Source: Methylomonas sp. LW13
GTDB taxonomy: Bacteria > Pseudomonadota > Gammaproteobacteria > Methylococcales > Methylomonadaceae
DNA: 64,000 bases
Reading direction: 5' to 3'
Assembly: GCF_016865255.1 (NCBI RefSeq)
Contig: NZ_CP033381.1
Coordinates: forward strand, 1,178,001 to 1,242,000
The notes below the pieces were generated by a model, which was given only the letters and a program-made list of their open reading frames with translations, made no database searches and had not been told where the DNA came from. Of the stretch, positions 39,160-48,496 are shown piece by piece; the stretch's first letter is position 1, and each line of letters starts with the position of its first letter. Made by a program: the position numbers and the translations under genes.

Positions 39160-40491
39160 TTGTTGAAATGTGACTTATCAGAACACCAGCCGGCGTCAGC
39201 GGCGGAGCTTAACCGGCAGCGGAACCGTTTGATACCCCAAGCAATCGTTCTCGGCTTACTGACCGGCGGAACTTCGGTAGCATTTCATTTTGCGATGAAT
39301 AGCGCCGAAGCATTTCGACATAAATTTTTCGACTTTTCCCATCAGAACAGCCACCTTGGCATGGGCATGGTTCTGGGGTTAGCGCTAGTCACCGTGAGTA
39401 TCTCAGCCGGAATGGTCAGGCAATTTGCACCCGAGTCAAGCGGCAGCGGCATTCCCCATATTAAGGGGGTATTGATTGGGCACCGGCACTTCCGTTGGGT
39501 ACGGGTGCTGCTTACCAAGTTCTTCAGTATGGTCATTGGCAGCGTTGGCGGCCTAGTGGTTGGCCGGGCCGGTCCCTGTGTGCACATGGGCAGCTCTATA
39601 GGGCAAGGGTTAGCCGATATTTGGCCTAAAGATGGTAAGCACTATCATACGATTTTGATCGCTGCCGGCGGCGGTGCCGGCCTCACGGCGGCATTCAATG
39701 CTCCGCTTTCCGGCTTGACCTTTGTACTGGAAGAACTTGAAAGGCGCTGCTCGTCGCTTGAATTCATTACCGCCGCCATTGCCTGTCTGACCGCTGATAT
39801 GGTTTGCCGCGTAGCACTTGGGCAACAATCAGTCTTCCATTTCGCCCATGTCGCTGCTGCGCCGCTTAGTCAGTTCATTGCCTTCGTAGCTTTGGGCTTG
39901 TTATCAGCCCTGTTGGCTGGCTTGTTTACCCATACTTTATTGTGGGGACAGCGCTTGATCCCCCTGGGACCTTGGTCAAGATCGATCTGGTGGCTAATCT
40001 TGGCTGGCGGGTTGACTGCCACAGCTTGGTATGCACCGCAGTTATTGGGCGGTGGGCATGATTTCGTGAATGATATTCTCGTCGGTCAAGAACTCACATT
40101 GCAGACCATCGGACTGTTATTTATCAGCCGATTCGTGTTGACTATTGGCAGTTCCTGCTCAGGCGCGGCCGGGGGAATTTTTATGCCGATCCTGGTGCTG
40201 GGTGCGCTGTTGGGGTGGGGTGTCGGTGTGTCCACCCAACTGGCTTTCCCCTCATTAGATGTAGACCCCAGATTATTTGCCGTAGTCGGTATGGCGGCGT
40301 ATTTTAGTGGCGTGGTGCAAGCGCCCTTGACCGGCATTGTGTTAATCATCGAGATGACCGGTGATTACGCGTTGATTTTGCCGCTATTCACCGCCTGTTT
40401 TACCGCATTGCTAATCGCGAATTGGTTGGGGTGCCCGCCCGTTTATGAAGCGTTGTTGGAAAACGATTTGCGAAAAGAACGGATTCAGTGA
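39160..40491 (+). CDS. ClC-family chloride transporter/channel lacking the gating glutamate
   Basis: A 443-residue ClC protein. The anion-selectivity motifs are GSGIPHIKG, GRAGPCVHMG and GGIFMP. The normally invariant gating glutamate of GREGP (E148 of E. coli ClC-ec1) is alanine (A137, codon 39568-39570). The inner proton-path glutamates in APLSGLTFVLEELE are kept. In ClC-ec1 this loss uncouples Cl- from H+ transport, so passive anion conduction is possible here. Start is TTG at 39160 or 39163 after GGAGAAGG; no ATG lies nearby. The antiporter 40554 follows and is probably co-transcribed. Confidence 0.92.
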   Translation: MLKCDLSEHQPASAAELNRQRNRLIPQAIVLGLLTGGTSVAFHFAMNSAEAFRHKFFDFSHQNSHLGMGMVLGLALVTVSISAGMVRQFAPESSGSGIPHIKGVLIGHRHFRWVRVLLTKFFSMVIGSVGGLVVGRAGPCVHMGSSIGQGLADIWPKDGKHYHTILIAAGGGAGLTAAFNAPLSGLTFVLEELERRCSSLEFITAAIACLTADMVCRVALGQQSVFHFAHVAAAPLSQFIAFVALGLLSALLAGLFTHTLLWGQRLIPLGPWSRSIWWLILAGGLTATAWYAPQLLGGGHDFVNDILVGQELTLQTIGLLFISRFVLTIGSSCSGAAGGIFMPILVLGALLGWGVGVSTQLAFPSLDVDPRLFAVVGMAAYFSGVVQAPLTGIVLIIEMTGDYALILPLFTACFTALLIANWLGCPPVYEALLENDLRKERIQ

Positions 40492-40553
40492 ATGGTTCAT
40501 TGAAAACGCTTGATACTCCCCACATTGCCAACCCGCCCCATCAGGAGACAGTT

Positions 40554-41717
40554 ATGGAATCTTACCGAATAGCGCTATTTGTCATTGCTTTGGTGGCGGC
40601 TTTCGCGCCTTTGCTCGCCAGATTACCCACTCGCCTGCGTATGCCGGTGGTGGTGGTGGAAATGCTTTTGGGAATGCTGATTGGCCCGCATATTTTCAAT
40701 TGGGTATCCCCTGACGGTTTAGTGGGCATGTTGGGCGAGCTAGGCCTGACGTTTTTGCTGTTTATGGTGGGCATGGAAATTAATCTCGGCGAAATTCACG
40801 GCAAACCCTTAGCGCTGGCGATTGGTGGCTGGTTTCTGTCGTTTACGGTAGCCATGGTGTGCATGTTTTTTGTGCATGCCATCGGCCTGATTCAGGCGCC
40901 GCCCTTATTGGCTGCCATCGCCTTGTCGACCACTGCGCTGGGAATATTGGCGCCGATCCTGCGCGACGAGGGCATTTTGAATTCGGACTTTGGCAAGCTG
41001 CTTCTCTCGGCTGCGGCGATGGGAGAATTCGGCCCGCTCATGGTTGTCTCCTTACTGATCATCCCGACCCATAGTACCTTTTTGCATACTGTGTTCATCG
41101 TGGCCTTCGTGGGGATTACCTTTGTGATTGCGGATACGGCTATCAATGCGCGATCCTCTGCTTTAATCAATCTCCTGGCTCAAACCATGCAAAGCAGTGG
41201 CCAATTGCCGGTGAGAATCTGCATTGCGCTCCAAGCGTTATTAGTGGTTTTGGCCGGCGAGTTCGGGCTGAATGTGGTGATCGGAGCCTTCGCGGCCGGC
41301 ATGGTGGTCAGCCTTGCCAGCCAAGGCGACCATGGCGTGATTCTGCATCAGAAATTGGATGCCATCGGTTATGGCTTCTTAATACCCATCTTCTTCATCG
41401 TCTCCGGGATGAAATTTGATGTCAGTGCGCTTTGGGCGAATCCGTTGGTTCCCGTGCAGATTATCTGTTTATTGGGCCTGCTGATCCTGATTCGTGGCGC
41501 TCCGATACTGCTTTACCATCAAGTTTTATCAAAAAAAGACAGGCTGCCTTTTGCCCTTTATTCCGCCACCGGCCTGCCCATGATTGTCATCATCACTGAA
41601 ATTGGGGTCTCGTCCGGCTTGATGTCTCCGGATCGCGCCGCGGTTCTGGTCAGTGCTGCGATGATTTCCGTTATGCTGTTTCCTCTCCTCGCGGAAAGGA
41701 TAAGAGTGCACTCGTAG
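40554..41717 (+). CDS. CPA2-family cation/proton antiporter (KefB/NapA-like)
   Basis: A 387-residue membrane protein with ~12 helices: RLRMPVVVVEMLLGMLIGPHIFNWV, LGELGLTFLLFMVGMEINLGEIHGKPLAL and IGAFAAGMVVSL are standard for monovalent cation:proton antiporters. No C-terminal TrkA domain is present. Start 40554 is chosen for AGGAG 8 nt upstream; a frame open from 40488 overlaps the ClC stop. It probably exchanges K+ or Na+ for H+ and forms an operon with the ClC gene, together moving cation and anion. Confidence 0.88.
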   Translation: MESYRIALFVIALVAAFAPLLARLPTRLRMPVVVVEMLLGMLIGPHIFNWVSPDGLVGMLGELGLTFLLFMVGMEINLGEIHGKPLALAIGGWFLSFTVAMVCMFFVHAIGLIQAPPLLAAIALSTTALGILAPILRDEGILNSDFGKLLLSAAAMGEFGPLMVVSLLIIPTHSTFLHTVFIVAFVGITFVIADTAINARSSALINLLAQTMQSSGQLPVRICIALQALLVVLAGEFGLNVVIGAFAAGMVVSLASQGDHGVILHQKLDAIGYGFLIPIFFIVSGMKFDVSALWANPLVPVQIICLLGLLILIRGAPILLYHQVLSKKDRLPFALYSATGLPMIVIITEIGVSSGLMSPDRAAVLVSAAMISVMLFPLLAERIRVHS

Positions 41718-41759
41718 GGTGGTATGCAAACACCATCGATAACCCGGCCCGTTTCAAGC

Positions 41760-43109
41760 TCATTCCGTTACCGCTATATTTAAATTAACGCCGGAAATAA
41801 TCTCTTGTTCAGCCTGATTTTCTGATTTAGCGGTAACGGTTTGAGTGGGGCGTTTCAGGTTTCGGCCTAAGGTTGCTTTTTGCATGGCCTCGATCACTGT
41901 AGGATTGGGCGAAAAATAGTCCGGTGTGTTCCATCGACTCCATTTGTACTTGATCGTGTTGAAATCATCCGTAGCAATATTGGCAACATTGCTATTCTGC
42001 TCTGCGGTGTTGTACATGCCCCAATTATTGCGGCCCAACACCTTATACGACCAGGTAGTCCAATGGCTGCCGGACTCTGTAAATTGCTGAAGGCCGTAAT
42101 TCCAGGATTCGGGATTGCCGAACAACGTGAACTCCCCTATAAAATGCGGTACGTTATATTCCGCACCCCATTTTTTCGCGTCCTGAATCCACCCGTCCAC
42201 GGCATTCTTCATCACCATGAAGTCTTCATTGTTTTGCCATTGGTAATAGTGCAGAGAATAGACGACGTTCTCCCAGTTTTTTTCTTGAGGATTCGGCAGG
42301 GTATTCCACCACCAGATGGCTTCCATAATGATGATATGGTCGGGATCAATTGCCCGGATAGCGTGATACAGGCGATCATATAGATTGACCACCTCAGCCC
42401 CCATCGCGCCGGGAAAGGTTTCCGAGGGTTCATTTAGCAGGTCATAACCGGCTACACCCGCATTGTCTTTAAAACGCATGGCAAGGGTTTCCCAAAACTC
42501 TACCAGTTGATTCTGATAGAGCGGAGTGGAATAAAGCAGCTTGCCGTTTTGCCGGCCTGAGTGATGGGCTCCGTTTTGTGAACCCGGCGCACCATGCAGA
42601 TCAAGGATGGTGTACAGCCCATATTCCCGAGCTTTGTTGACGGTCCACTCAATCCTGGATAAATCAATGGCACCGGTATCGTCCAGTCGCCAGTTGCCCC
42701 CGTCATCCATATGGTTTAGCGCATAGATGGGCAATCGGATACAGTTGAGACCGGCGGCGGCGATGTTCTTAAAATCGGTTTCCGTGATCCATGAATCCCA
42801 ATAAGCTTGGTAGAGCTCCCAGACGGCATCCTTACCAAAACGCTTGTTAAGAATATTTCGCGCATCCCATTCATTTGACGCGCCGGCTAATGGCGACATC
42901 CAGGGTTCATGCCCCCGCCAGCCACCCAGGTTGGTGCCGTAAAGATGAACCTCCTTACCCATACCATGATTGTCTTTGATAGTCGCGCCATCCACTTTCA
43001 GAAAATCTGCAGCGGAACGACATACAGGCGACCATAGCAGCAGCGTGCAGAGTAAGACAGAAATTGTCGGTAAGAGTGGGAGAAAAACAGAGTTCAGTTT
43101 CATAATCAT
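41760..43109 (-). CDS. GH5 family beta-glucanase, exported
   Basis: A 449-residue glycoside hydrolase with an N-terminal membrane/signal segment (SVFLPLLPTISVLLCTLLLWSPVC). The (beta/alpha)8 fold shows GTNLGGW, NCIRLPIYALNHM, ILDLHGAPGSQNGAHHSG (exo-1,3-beta-glucanase-like), the acid/base E228 in DLLNEPS and the nucleophile E327 in FIGEFTLFG. It would cleave a beta-glucan outside the cytoplasm. Starts at GTG 43112, ATG 43109 or ATG 43103 are all possible; no ribosome site decides. Its place beside sucrose genes and OpgC hints at a role with cell-surface or periplasmic glucans. Confidence 0.88.
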   Translation of the reverse strand: MIMKLNSVFLPLLPTISVLLCTLLLWSPVCRSAADFLKVDGATIKDNHGMGKEVHLYGTNLGGWRGHEPWMSPLAGASNEWDARNILNKRFGKDAVWELYQAYWDSWITETDFKNIAAAGLNCIRLPIYALNHMDDGGNWRLDDTGAIDLSRIEWTVNKAREYGLYTILDLHGAPGSQNGAHHSGRQNGKLLYSTPLYQNQLVEFWETLAMRFKDNAGVAGYDLLNEPSETFPGAMGAEVVNLYDRLYHAIRAIDPDHIIIMEAIWWWNTLPNPQEKNWENVVYSLHYYQWQNNEDFMVMKNAVDGWIQDAKKWGAEYNVPHFIGEFTLFGNPESWNYGLQQFTESGSHWTTWSYKVLGRNNWGMYNTAEQNSNVANIATDDFNTIKYKWSRWNTPDYFSPNPTVIEAMQKATLGRNLKRPTQTVTAKSENQAEQEIISGVNLNIAVTE

Positions 43110-43292
43110 CACTAAAGCTTGGTGGGCTCCGTCCCTTGGATCTTAGCATCGAACAAGCGACCGTTTATTCTCGAGCTAACGGTAAAAGCGTGGGCAACAT
43201 AATCCGCATTATTAGCAATGCCGCTACAGATTTTACAGGCTATTCAGCCAATATACGCGATCATGGTCAGTCAATGTCGGGTGATCTAATGA

Positions 43293-45248
43293 TTATATTT
43301 CCGTCAACCAATAGAACTGATAACCCTGCAACACCATCCGCCTATCATATTGCGCCGGCTTGCCGCCGCTGTACAAATCGACGAATTGCCCAAAAGGATC
43401 GATGCCCCGACTCCTGAGCAGATATAAATCAAGATATTGCGGGTTGGCGTCGAAATTGGCGACGACCAAAACGCGTTCCGATGGCCGGTCGTGATTGAAA
43501 CGAATGAAGCACAGCAAATGCGGGTTATCGACCTCGACCAGTTCCCGGTTGTTGAAGTCGGCGAACGCCGAGGTTTCCTTGCGGATTGCTATCATCTTTT
43601 TCATGGCATTAAACAAGCTATATTCAGTGGTGCCCAGTTTTTTTCGCAATTCCGCTCGGTCCCAGTTGATTTTTGGGCGATGTATCCAACGGTTGTCGTC
43701 GCTTTTGCCGGGGTCGTCGCGGTAGCCATAATCGTTAACGACGCCGAGCGCATCGCCGTTGTAAAGTAAGGGAATACCGCCAAAAGACAATATCAGGCTA
43801 TGCAATAACAGAATCTTTTTGATCGCGGTATCGATCAAGCCCTGGTCATTCATTTCCTGACCCGCCTCCAGTCCCGCCAGGGACGCCAGCGAGCCACTGA
43901 TACGGGCATCTCCGGTGGTTTCGTTACGCATGAACACCATCCCTCTGGCTGGCGACGCCTCGAACTGGCCGCTGAAATAATTGACTAGAAACTGCCGGTG
44001 CGCATAGGGATCGTATCCTGCGGCCCGGATGTCGTTGTCGTCAAAGCCAAAGCCTATATCATCGTGGCAGCGCACATAATTCAGCCAAGTGGCTCGTTCC
44101 AGTTTCGCCGGCAGGTTTTTGACGCCTTGATAAAGCAATTTGGTATTTTGCGTGGCGATGGCATCCCACAGCAAGGCCATCAAGGTAGCGTTGTAGGCGA
44201 TCTCGCATTCCTTGGCGATGATCGCGTCCTCGCCGAAATATTTGATGACTTCGAGCGGCGTGACGATGGCTTCGGCGATGAATAGCACGCCCGGCGCGGT
44301 GACCTGACAGCAATCCTTCATCAGTTGCAGAATCAGATGGGCATTGCGTTCGTTCTGGCAGGAAGAACCGATTTTCTTCCACAGGAAGGCGACGGCATCC
44401 AGCCGCAGGATGTCCACTCCCTGATTCGCCCAGAACAGGATGATATCCAGCATTTCGATGAAGACTTCTGGATTGCTGTAATTTAAATCCCACTGATAAT
44501 GCTGGAACACCGTCATCACCCATTTCTGCATCTTCTCATTCCAGGTGAAGTTGCCAGGGGCTGATTCCGGGAAAATTTGCGGCATGGTCTGCTCGAACAT
44601 ATCGGGAATTTCCCGATTGTCGAAAACAAAATAGTAATCCTGATAACGCTTATCGCCCTCGACCGCCTTGGCAGCCCAGTCGTGTTCGTCGGAGGTATGA
44701 TTCATGACGATGTCCAACACCAGCAGGATATCGCGTTTCCTGAATTCCTCAGCCACCCGTCGCAGATCATTCAAATCGCCCAACCTGTCGTCGATTTGCC
44801 GAAAATCGCTGACTGCATAGCCGCCGTCACTCTTACCGGTTGGACACATCAGAATCGGCATGATATGCACCAAATTGATGCCAAGTTCCTGAAAGTACGA
44901 GATCTTGGTGGCCAGATCAGCCAGATTGTCCGCGAAACCATTGGTATACAGGGCCATGCCCACCCATTTCTGCGACAGAAACCAGTTGTGATCCTGTTCG
45001 CGTTCGATGTCGACCCGTTCCAACTCGGCGGATCGATCGATATAGCCCTTGGCCATGGTTTCCACCAGTCGCAGCATTTGTGCCTTGAAATCCTCGCGGT
45101 GACCATATAAGTTGAAAAACAGCGAATAAATCGCATAAAAATTAGCACCCAGCCGGGTGTAGAAGTGCCGAAGATCCTGGCGCCGAATCTCCGGCTTCAG
45201 ATCATCCAGAATGGCGTTCAAGAGCGAGTGGGAAACTTGTTCGTACAT
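43293..45248 (-). CDS. ams: Amylosucrase (GH13_4)
   Basis: A 651-residue enzyme. The long N-terminal helical region (residues 1-90) is typical of amylosucrase. GH13 motifs: LLVLDIVMNHTSDEHDW, nucleophile D in GVDILRLDAVAFLW, acid/base E in LFIAEAIVTP, and transition-state D in VRCHDDIGFGF, followed by the amylosucrase-specific B' loop. It splits sucrose and builds alpha-1,4-glucan, releasing fructose. In methanotrophs ams clusters with sps and spp; here it follows them on the same strand after a 166-bp gap. The usual fructokinase is not in this cluster. Confidence 0.95.
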   Translation of the reverse strand: MYEQVSHSLLNAILDDLKPEIRRQDLRHFYTRLGANFYAIYSLFFNLYGHREDFKAQMLRLVETMAKGYIDRSAELERVDIEREQDHNWFLSQKWVGMALYTNGFADNLADLATKISYFQELGINLVHIMPILMCPTGKSDGGYAVSDFRQIDDRLGDLNDLRRVAEEFRKRDILLVLDIVMNHTSDEHDWAAKAVEGDKRYQDYYFVFDNREIPDMFEQTMPQIFPESAPGNFTWNEKMQKWVMTVFQHYQWDLNYSNPEVFIEMLDIILFWANQGVDILRLDAVAFLWKKIGSSCQNERNAHLILQLMKDCCQVTAPGVLFIAEAIVTPLEVIKYFGEDAIIAKECEIAYNATLMALLWDAIATQNTKLLYQGVKNLPAKLERATWLNYVRCHDDIGFGFDDNDIRAAGYDPYAHRQFLVNYFSGQFEASPARGMVFMRNETTGDARISGSLASLAGLEAGQEMNDQGLIDTAIKKILLLHSLILSFGGIPLLYNGDALGVVNDYGYRDDPGKSDDNRWIHRPKINWDRAELRKKLGTTEYSLFNAMKKMIAIRKETSAFADFNNRELVEVDNPHLLCFIRFNHDRPSERVLVVANFDANPQYLDLYLLRSRGIDPFGQFVDLYSGGKPAQYDRRMVLQGYQFYWLTEI

Positions 45249-45414
45249 GACCGTAACCTGTTCGAGTTAATGTGGCAACATGGCGTAACGAATGCGAAAC
45301 TGGGATGGGCATTGGCGCCCATTGCGAGCTTAGTAGCCCCGCAGCAATTGTTGCATCATGCCGTTGTCTGCAAGACGCTTGAACTGTAAGGTGCAGAAAA
45401 CGGCCATACTGCGA

Positions 45415-46269
45415 TCAATCTTCATGGGTCTCCATCATCCAGTACCGGGTTTTCGGAAGATAATGGGCGATGCCTTCGAGTATACCCGCACTGTAATTGC
45501 CATTCATGCCCAAAAAGCCGCCTCGCGCCAGATAAAAAGCCACCTGGTTGCTGTTTTGCTCAACCAAGATTTGCGCCTGTTCGACCACGGCACGGTCAGC
45601 ATTGGCGACCAGCACCGACGGTATCCGGCTGACAATCACCGGCAGATCGTTGCCGCTGTCGCCGGCAAATACCGTATCGCCAATATCGAAGCCCTGATGC
45701 CGCATCAAAAATTCCACGGCGTGCAGCTTGGTGGCGCGGGCCGGCAGCACATCCAGCAAACCGGTCGCCGAGGCTTCGTCCACGCTGTAAATCAGGCTGG
45801 CCGCCAGGTTTTGAGCCTCCAGCCGACTAGCCATTTCCTGGCGCAAAGCCTCAGTATCACACTGCATCGACAGATAATAACTAAGTTTGAAACGGTTTTG
45901 TTTGGCCTGTTCCTGCACGCGCAAATCCGGCAAATCGTCAAACAAGGGCCGCAAGTCCTTGGCCATCAGACCACGCCAGTCGCTGTTGATATTGTCTTCC
46001 CAGGCGGTCCAATGCTGCCATTCTGTGGAGCCCGCTCTGTAGATCGTGGTGCCGACGTCGCCGATGACCCAATCCGGTAACGGCAAATCGTATGCGAGCA
46101 TGGCTTCCTCGACCAGTTCGCGGTGCCTGCCGCTGACATAGGCCAACGTCACCTCGGGGCGCGCAACCAAGCGCCGGAAAATGTCGCGCGCACCTGGCGA
46201 TTCCGGCTGGCTGCCGTTGGGCAACAGGGTACGATCCAAGTCGGTGCAAATCAGGATACGCGTCTGCAT
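45415..46269 (-). CDS. spp: Sucrose-6-phosphate phosphatase (HAD, Cof/SPP type)
   Basis: A 284-residue HAD phosphatase of the SPP subfamily: nucleophile motif ICTDLDRTLLPNG, motif II YVSGRHRE, substrate-binding cap SATGLLDVLPARATKLHA and motif IV FAGDSGNDLPV. It removes phosphate from sucrose-6-phosphate, the last step of sucrose synthesis. It lies 15 bp downstream of sps on the same strand, so the two steps are co-expressed. Confidence 0.93.
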   Translation of the reverse strand: MQTRILICTDLDRTLLPNGSQPESPGARDIFRRLVARPEVTLAYVSGRHRELVEEAMLAYDLPLPDWVIGDVGTTIYRAGSTEWQHWTAWEDNINSDWRGLMAKDLRPLFDDLPDLRVQEQAKQNRFKLSYYLSMQCDTEALRQEMASRLEAQNLAASLIYSVDEASATGLLDVLPARATKLHAVEFLMRHQGFDIGDTVFAGDSGNDLPVIVSRIPSVLVANADRAVVEQAQILVEQNSNQVAFYLARGGFLGMNGNYSAGILEGIAHYLPKTRYWMMETHED

Positions 46270-46284
46270 GACACTGGCGCTTTG

Positions 46285-48423
46285 TCAGAGATTGAAGAAA
46301 TCATAATGTTCGATGGCCTCCAGTATGCCCCAGGCATTTGACCGCTCGGCGAAATAGACTTGTTCTATGTCGGACAAATTCGCCAATTCCTCGCGATGGC
46401 GGTTGGCGACCACCACGCCCAGCGTATTGCCTGCCACCATGTCGCAATCGCCGCCGGAGCCGCCCGTCGCCAGGATGCGCTCTAGTGGAATATTCCATTG
46501 CCGGGCAACATATCGCAATGCCTGTCCTTTCGAGGCTCGCGCCGGTACGATGTCCAGAAACTGCCCAAATGACAGGGTGGGATTCACCGACAATTCCTTT
46601 TGACGCAACAAGGTCAGAATCTCGTCCATCGGCGGCGCACGCTCACTATCGTAATAATAGGAAATCTTGAAGCGGCTTTGTTCTCGCTTGGGTTGCGGTG
46701 TCAAACCGGGCAGACCACTGAGAACACGGCACAGCACCTGTGGCGTCCACAGATGATCGATATGATAGCTCCAGGCTATATCGGCAATCAGTTGTGACGT
46801 GAAATAGATTTCGGTACCCAAGCTGGTGATCAAAATATCCGGCTTGGGAATCCGCTTTTGCTTCAAAATCGCCAAAACTGCATCCAGCCGGCGTCCGGTG
46901 GCGATACCGAACAGACACTTTCGTCGCTTCTCCCTGATCAAGTTGACGAATTGTGCCAATCCCTCGTCATCCCCCAACAGCGTGTTGTCCATCGCCGTAA
47001 AAATCGCCTGCCGCCGCAGCCGGCCCACTTTTCCCACCGGCGGCGTTTTCGGCAGACGTTCGAAATGTTGCAACAGCGGCTGCAGTTTTTGTAGATAGGC
47101 TTGAGTATGCGCCTCCCAGGAATAATAGCGGGCTACATTCCGTAGTCCGTTGGCGGACAGTGTCCGCCAGCGCTCGGGATTGTCTAGTATGCTCAGCAAG
47201 GCCTCGGCAATCGCGGTTTTGTCCAGCGGGTCCACTAACAACCCGTTATGGCAGTTGCCGATGATGTCGACCGGGCCACCGTTTTCGGTGGCCACCAGCG
47301 GCAGGCCGCTGGCGGCCGCTTCCAGCAGTGTCAGTCCAAACGGTTCGGTCAGGGCTGGATTGATGAAAATCCCCTTGGCTGCCGCCGCCAGACGATAAAT
47401 CTCCGCGACCTCGTCCGCGCTGTGGTGCTTGGGTAGCGCAACCCGGCCGTACAGATCATAACAATCGATCACCAGCAACAATTCGGTCAACACGCCTTGC
47501 GCTCCGTCGTTCATTTCCCGGATGTCGTCACGGTTGCCGGCGACGATCACCAGGTTAGCCATCGCCTGTAAACGCGGCGATTCGCCGTAGGCTTCCAATA
47601 AGGTGACAATATTTTTGCGTTCGTCGGGTCTGGACAAGGCCAAAATCATCGGCTTATCCGTTTCGTACAAGAATTTATTGAGTGATACGGCAAACGCCGA
47701 ATCCGCGGTTTTGGCGCTGGGCGGGTGAAATTGCTGGAGGTCCGTGCCGGGCGGAATGACCGCCATCTTCTCCGGGGTGTAGTAATCGTAAAGTTCGTAT
47801 TGGTCTTCGATTTCGTTGCGGGTACTGGTGATGATCAACTCGGCATTGCTCAGCGTATCTTCTTCCGCATTAATGCGCCGGGAAATGTGATAACGCTGCT
47901 CGATTTCCTCCATTGCCAGGCCCAGTGCCAACAACCTACGGCACTTGTCCCGCCCCAAGGAATGGCCGGTATGAATCAACGGCAAACCTGTCAAATGCGC
48001 CAGTCGCACGCCAACATAGCCGGCGTCGGCATAATGGCTGTGCAACACATCCGGCCAGCGCGACTGACTATGCAGCCAACTCAAAAGATTATCCGCGAAG
48101 CTGTCCAGATGATCCCAAAGCTCTTCCTTGCGGATATAGCCTTCCGGACCGGCATCGATACGCACGATCTGCGCGTTTTCCGCCAATGCTTCGACGGCTT
48201 CGGCGTAATTGTCGCTGACGTCGCTGTCGACGATGCGCCGGGTAATCAAGTCCACCCGCTCGACCTGTGGCTGTTTTGCCAAGGCTTTGGCTAATTCCAC
48301 GACATATTTGGTCTGCCCACCGGTATCGGCGTCGCGGCCCAATTCCAAATCATGCCCACGTATCAGGCCGTGGATGCTGATCAAGACGATATGCAGGCGT
48401 CCGGTATCTCCGTGTTCTAGCAT
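46285..48423 (-). CDS. sps: Sucrose-phosphate synthase with C-terminal SPP-like domain
   Basis: A 712-residue protein. Residues ~1-455 form the GT4 synthase: HGLIRGHDLELGRDADTGGQTKYVVELAKAL, HSHYADAGYVGVRLA, HTGHSLGRDK, LSRPDERKNI and ALTEPFGLTLLEAAASGLPLVATENGGP. It joins UDP/ADP-glucose with fructose-6-phosphate. Residues ~470-712 are an SPP-like HAD domain. Where the active enzyme has D-L-D-x-T this one has A-M-D-N-T, so the nucleophile is missing. A separate intact spp follows. Sucrose is a compatible solute in methanotrophs. Confidence 0.95.
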   Translation of the reverse strand: MLEHGDTGRLHIVLISIHGLIRGHDLELGRDADTGGQTKYVVELAKALAKQPQVERVDLITRRIVDSDVSDNYAEAVEALAENAQIVRIDAGPEGYIRKEELWDHLDSFADNLLSWLHSQSRWPDVLHSHYADAGYVGVRLAHLTGLPLIHTGHSLGRDKCRRLLALGLAMEEIEQRYHISRRINAEEDTLSNAELIITSTRNEIEDQYELYDYYTPEKMAVIPPGTDLQQFHPPSAKTADSAFAVSLNKFLYETDKPMILALSRPDERKNIVTLLEAYGESPRLQAMANLVIVAGNRDDIREMNDGAQGVLTELLLVIDCYDLYGRVALPKHHSADEVAEIYRLAAAAKGIFINPALTEPFGLTLLEAAASGLPLVATENGGPVDIIGNCHNGLLVDPLDKTAIAEALLSILDNPERWRTLSANGLRNVARYYSWEAHTQAYLQKLQPLLQHFERLPKTPPVGKVGRLRRQAIFTAMDNTLLGDDEGLAQFVNLIREKRRKCLFGIATGRRLDAVLAILKQKRIPKPDILITSLGTEIYFTSQLIADIAWSYHIDHLWTPQVLCRVLSGLPGLTPQPKREQSRFKISYYYDSERAPPMDEILTLLRQKELSVNPTLSFGQFLDIVPARASKGQALRYVARQWNIPLERILATGGSGGDCDMVAGNTLGVVVANRHREELANLSDIEQVYFAERSNAWGILEAIEHYDFFNL

Positions 48424-48496
48424 GGTTCGCTCCGTGGACGACGTTGGTTTGCTCCGTCGACCTGGGTTAATACCGCTAAGAAATAGAGCAATCGAC

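Noticed and set aside
45314..45331. ATGGGC/GCCCAT inverted repeat between ams and spp
   Set aside because: Only six bases per arm and no T-run; too weak to call a terminator or operator.
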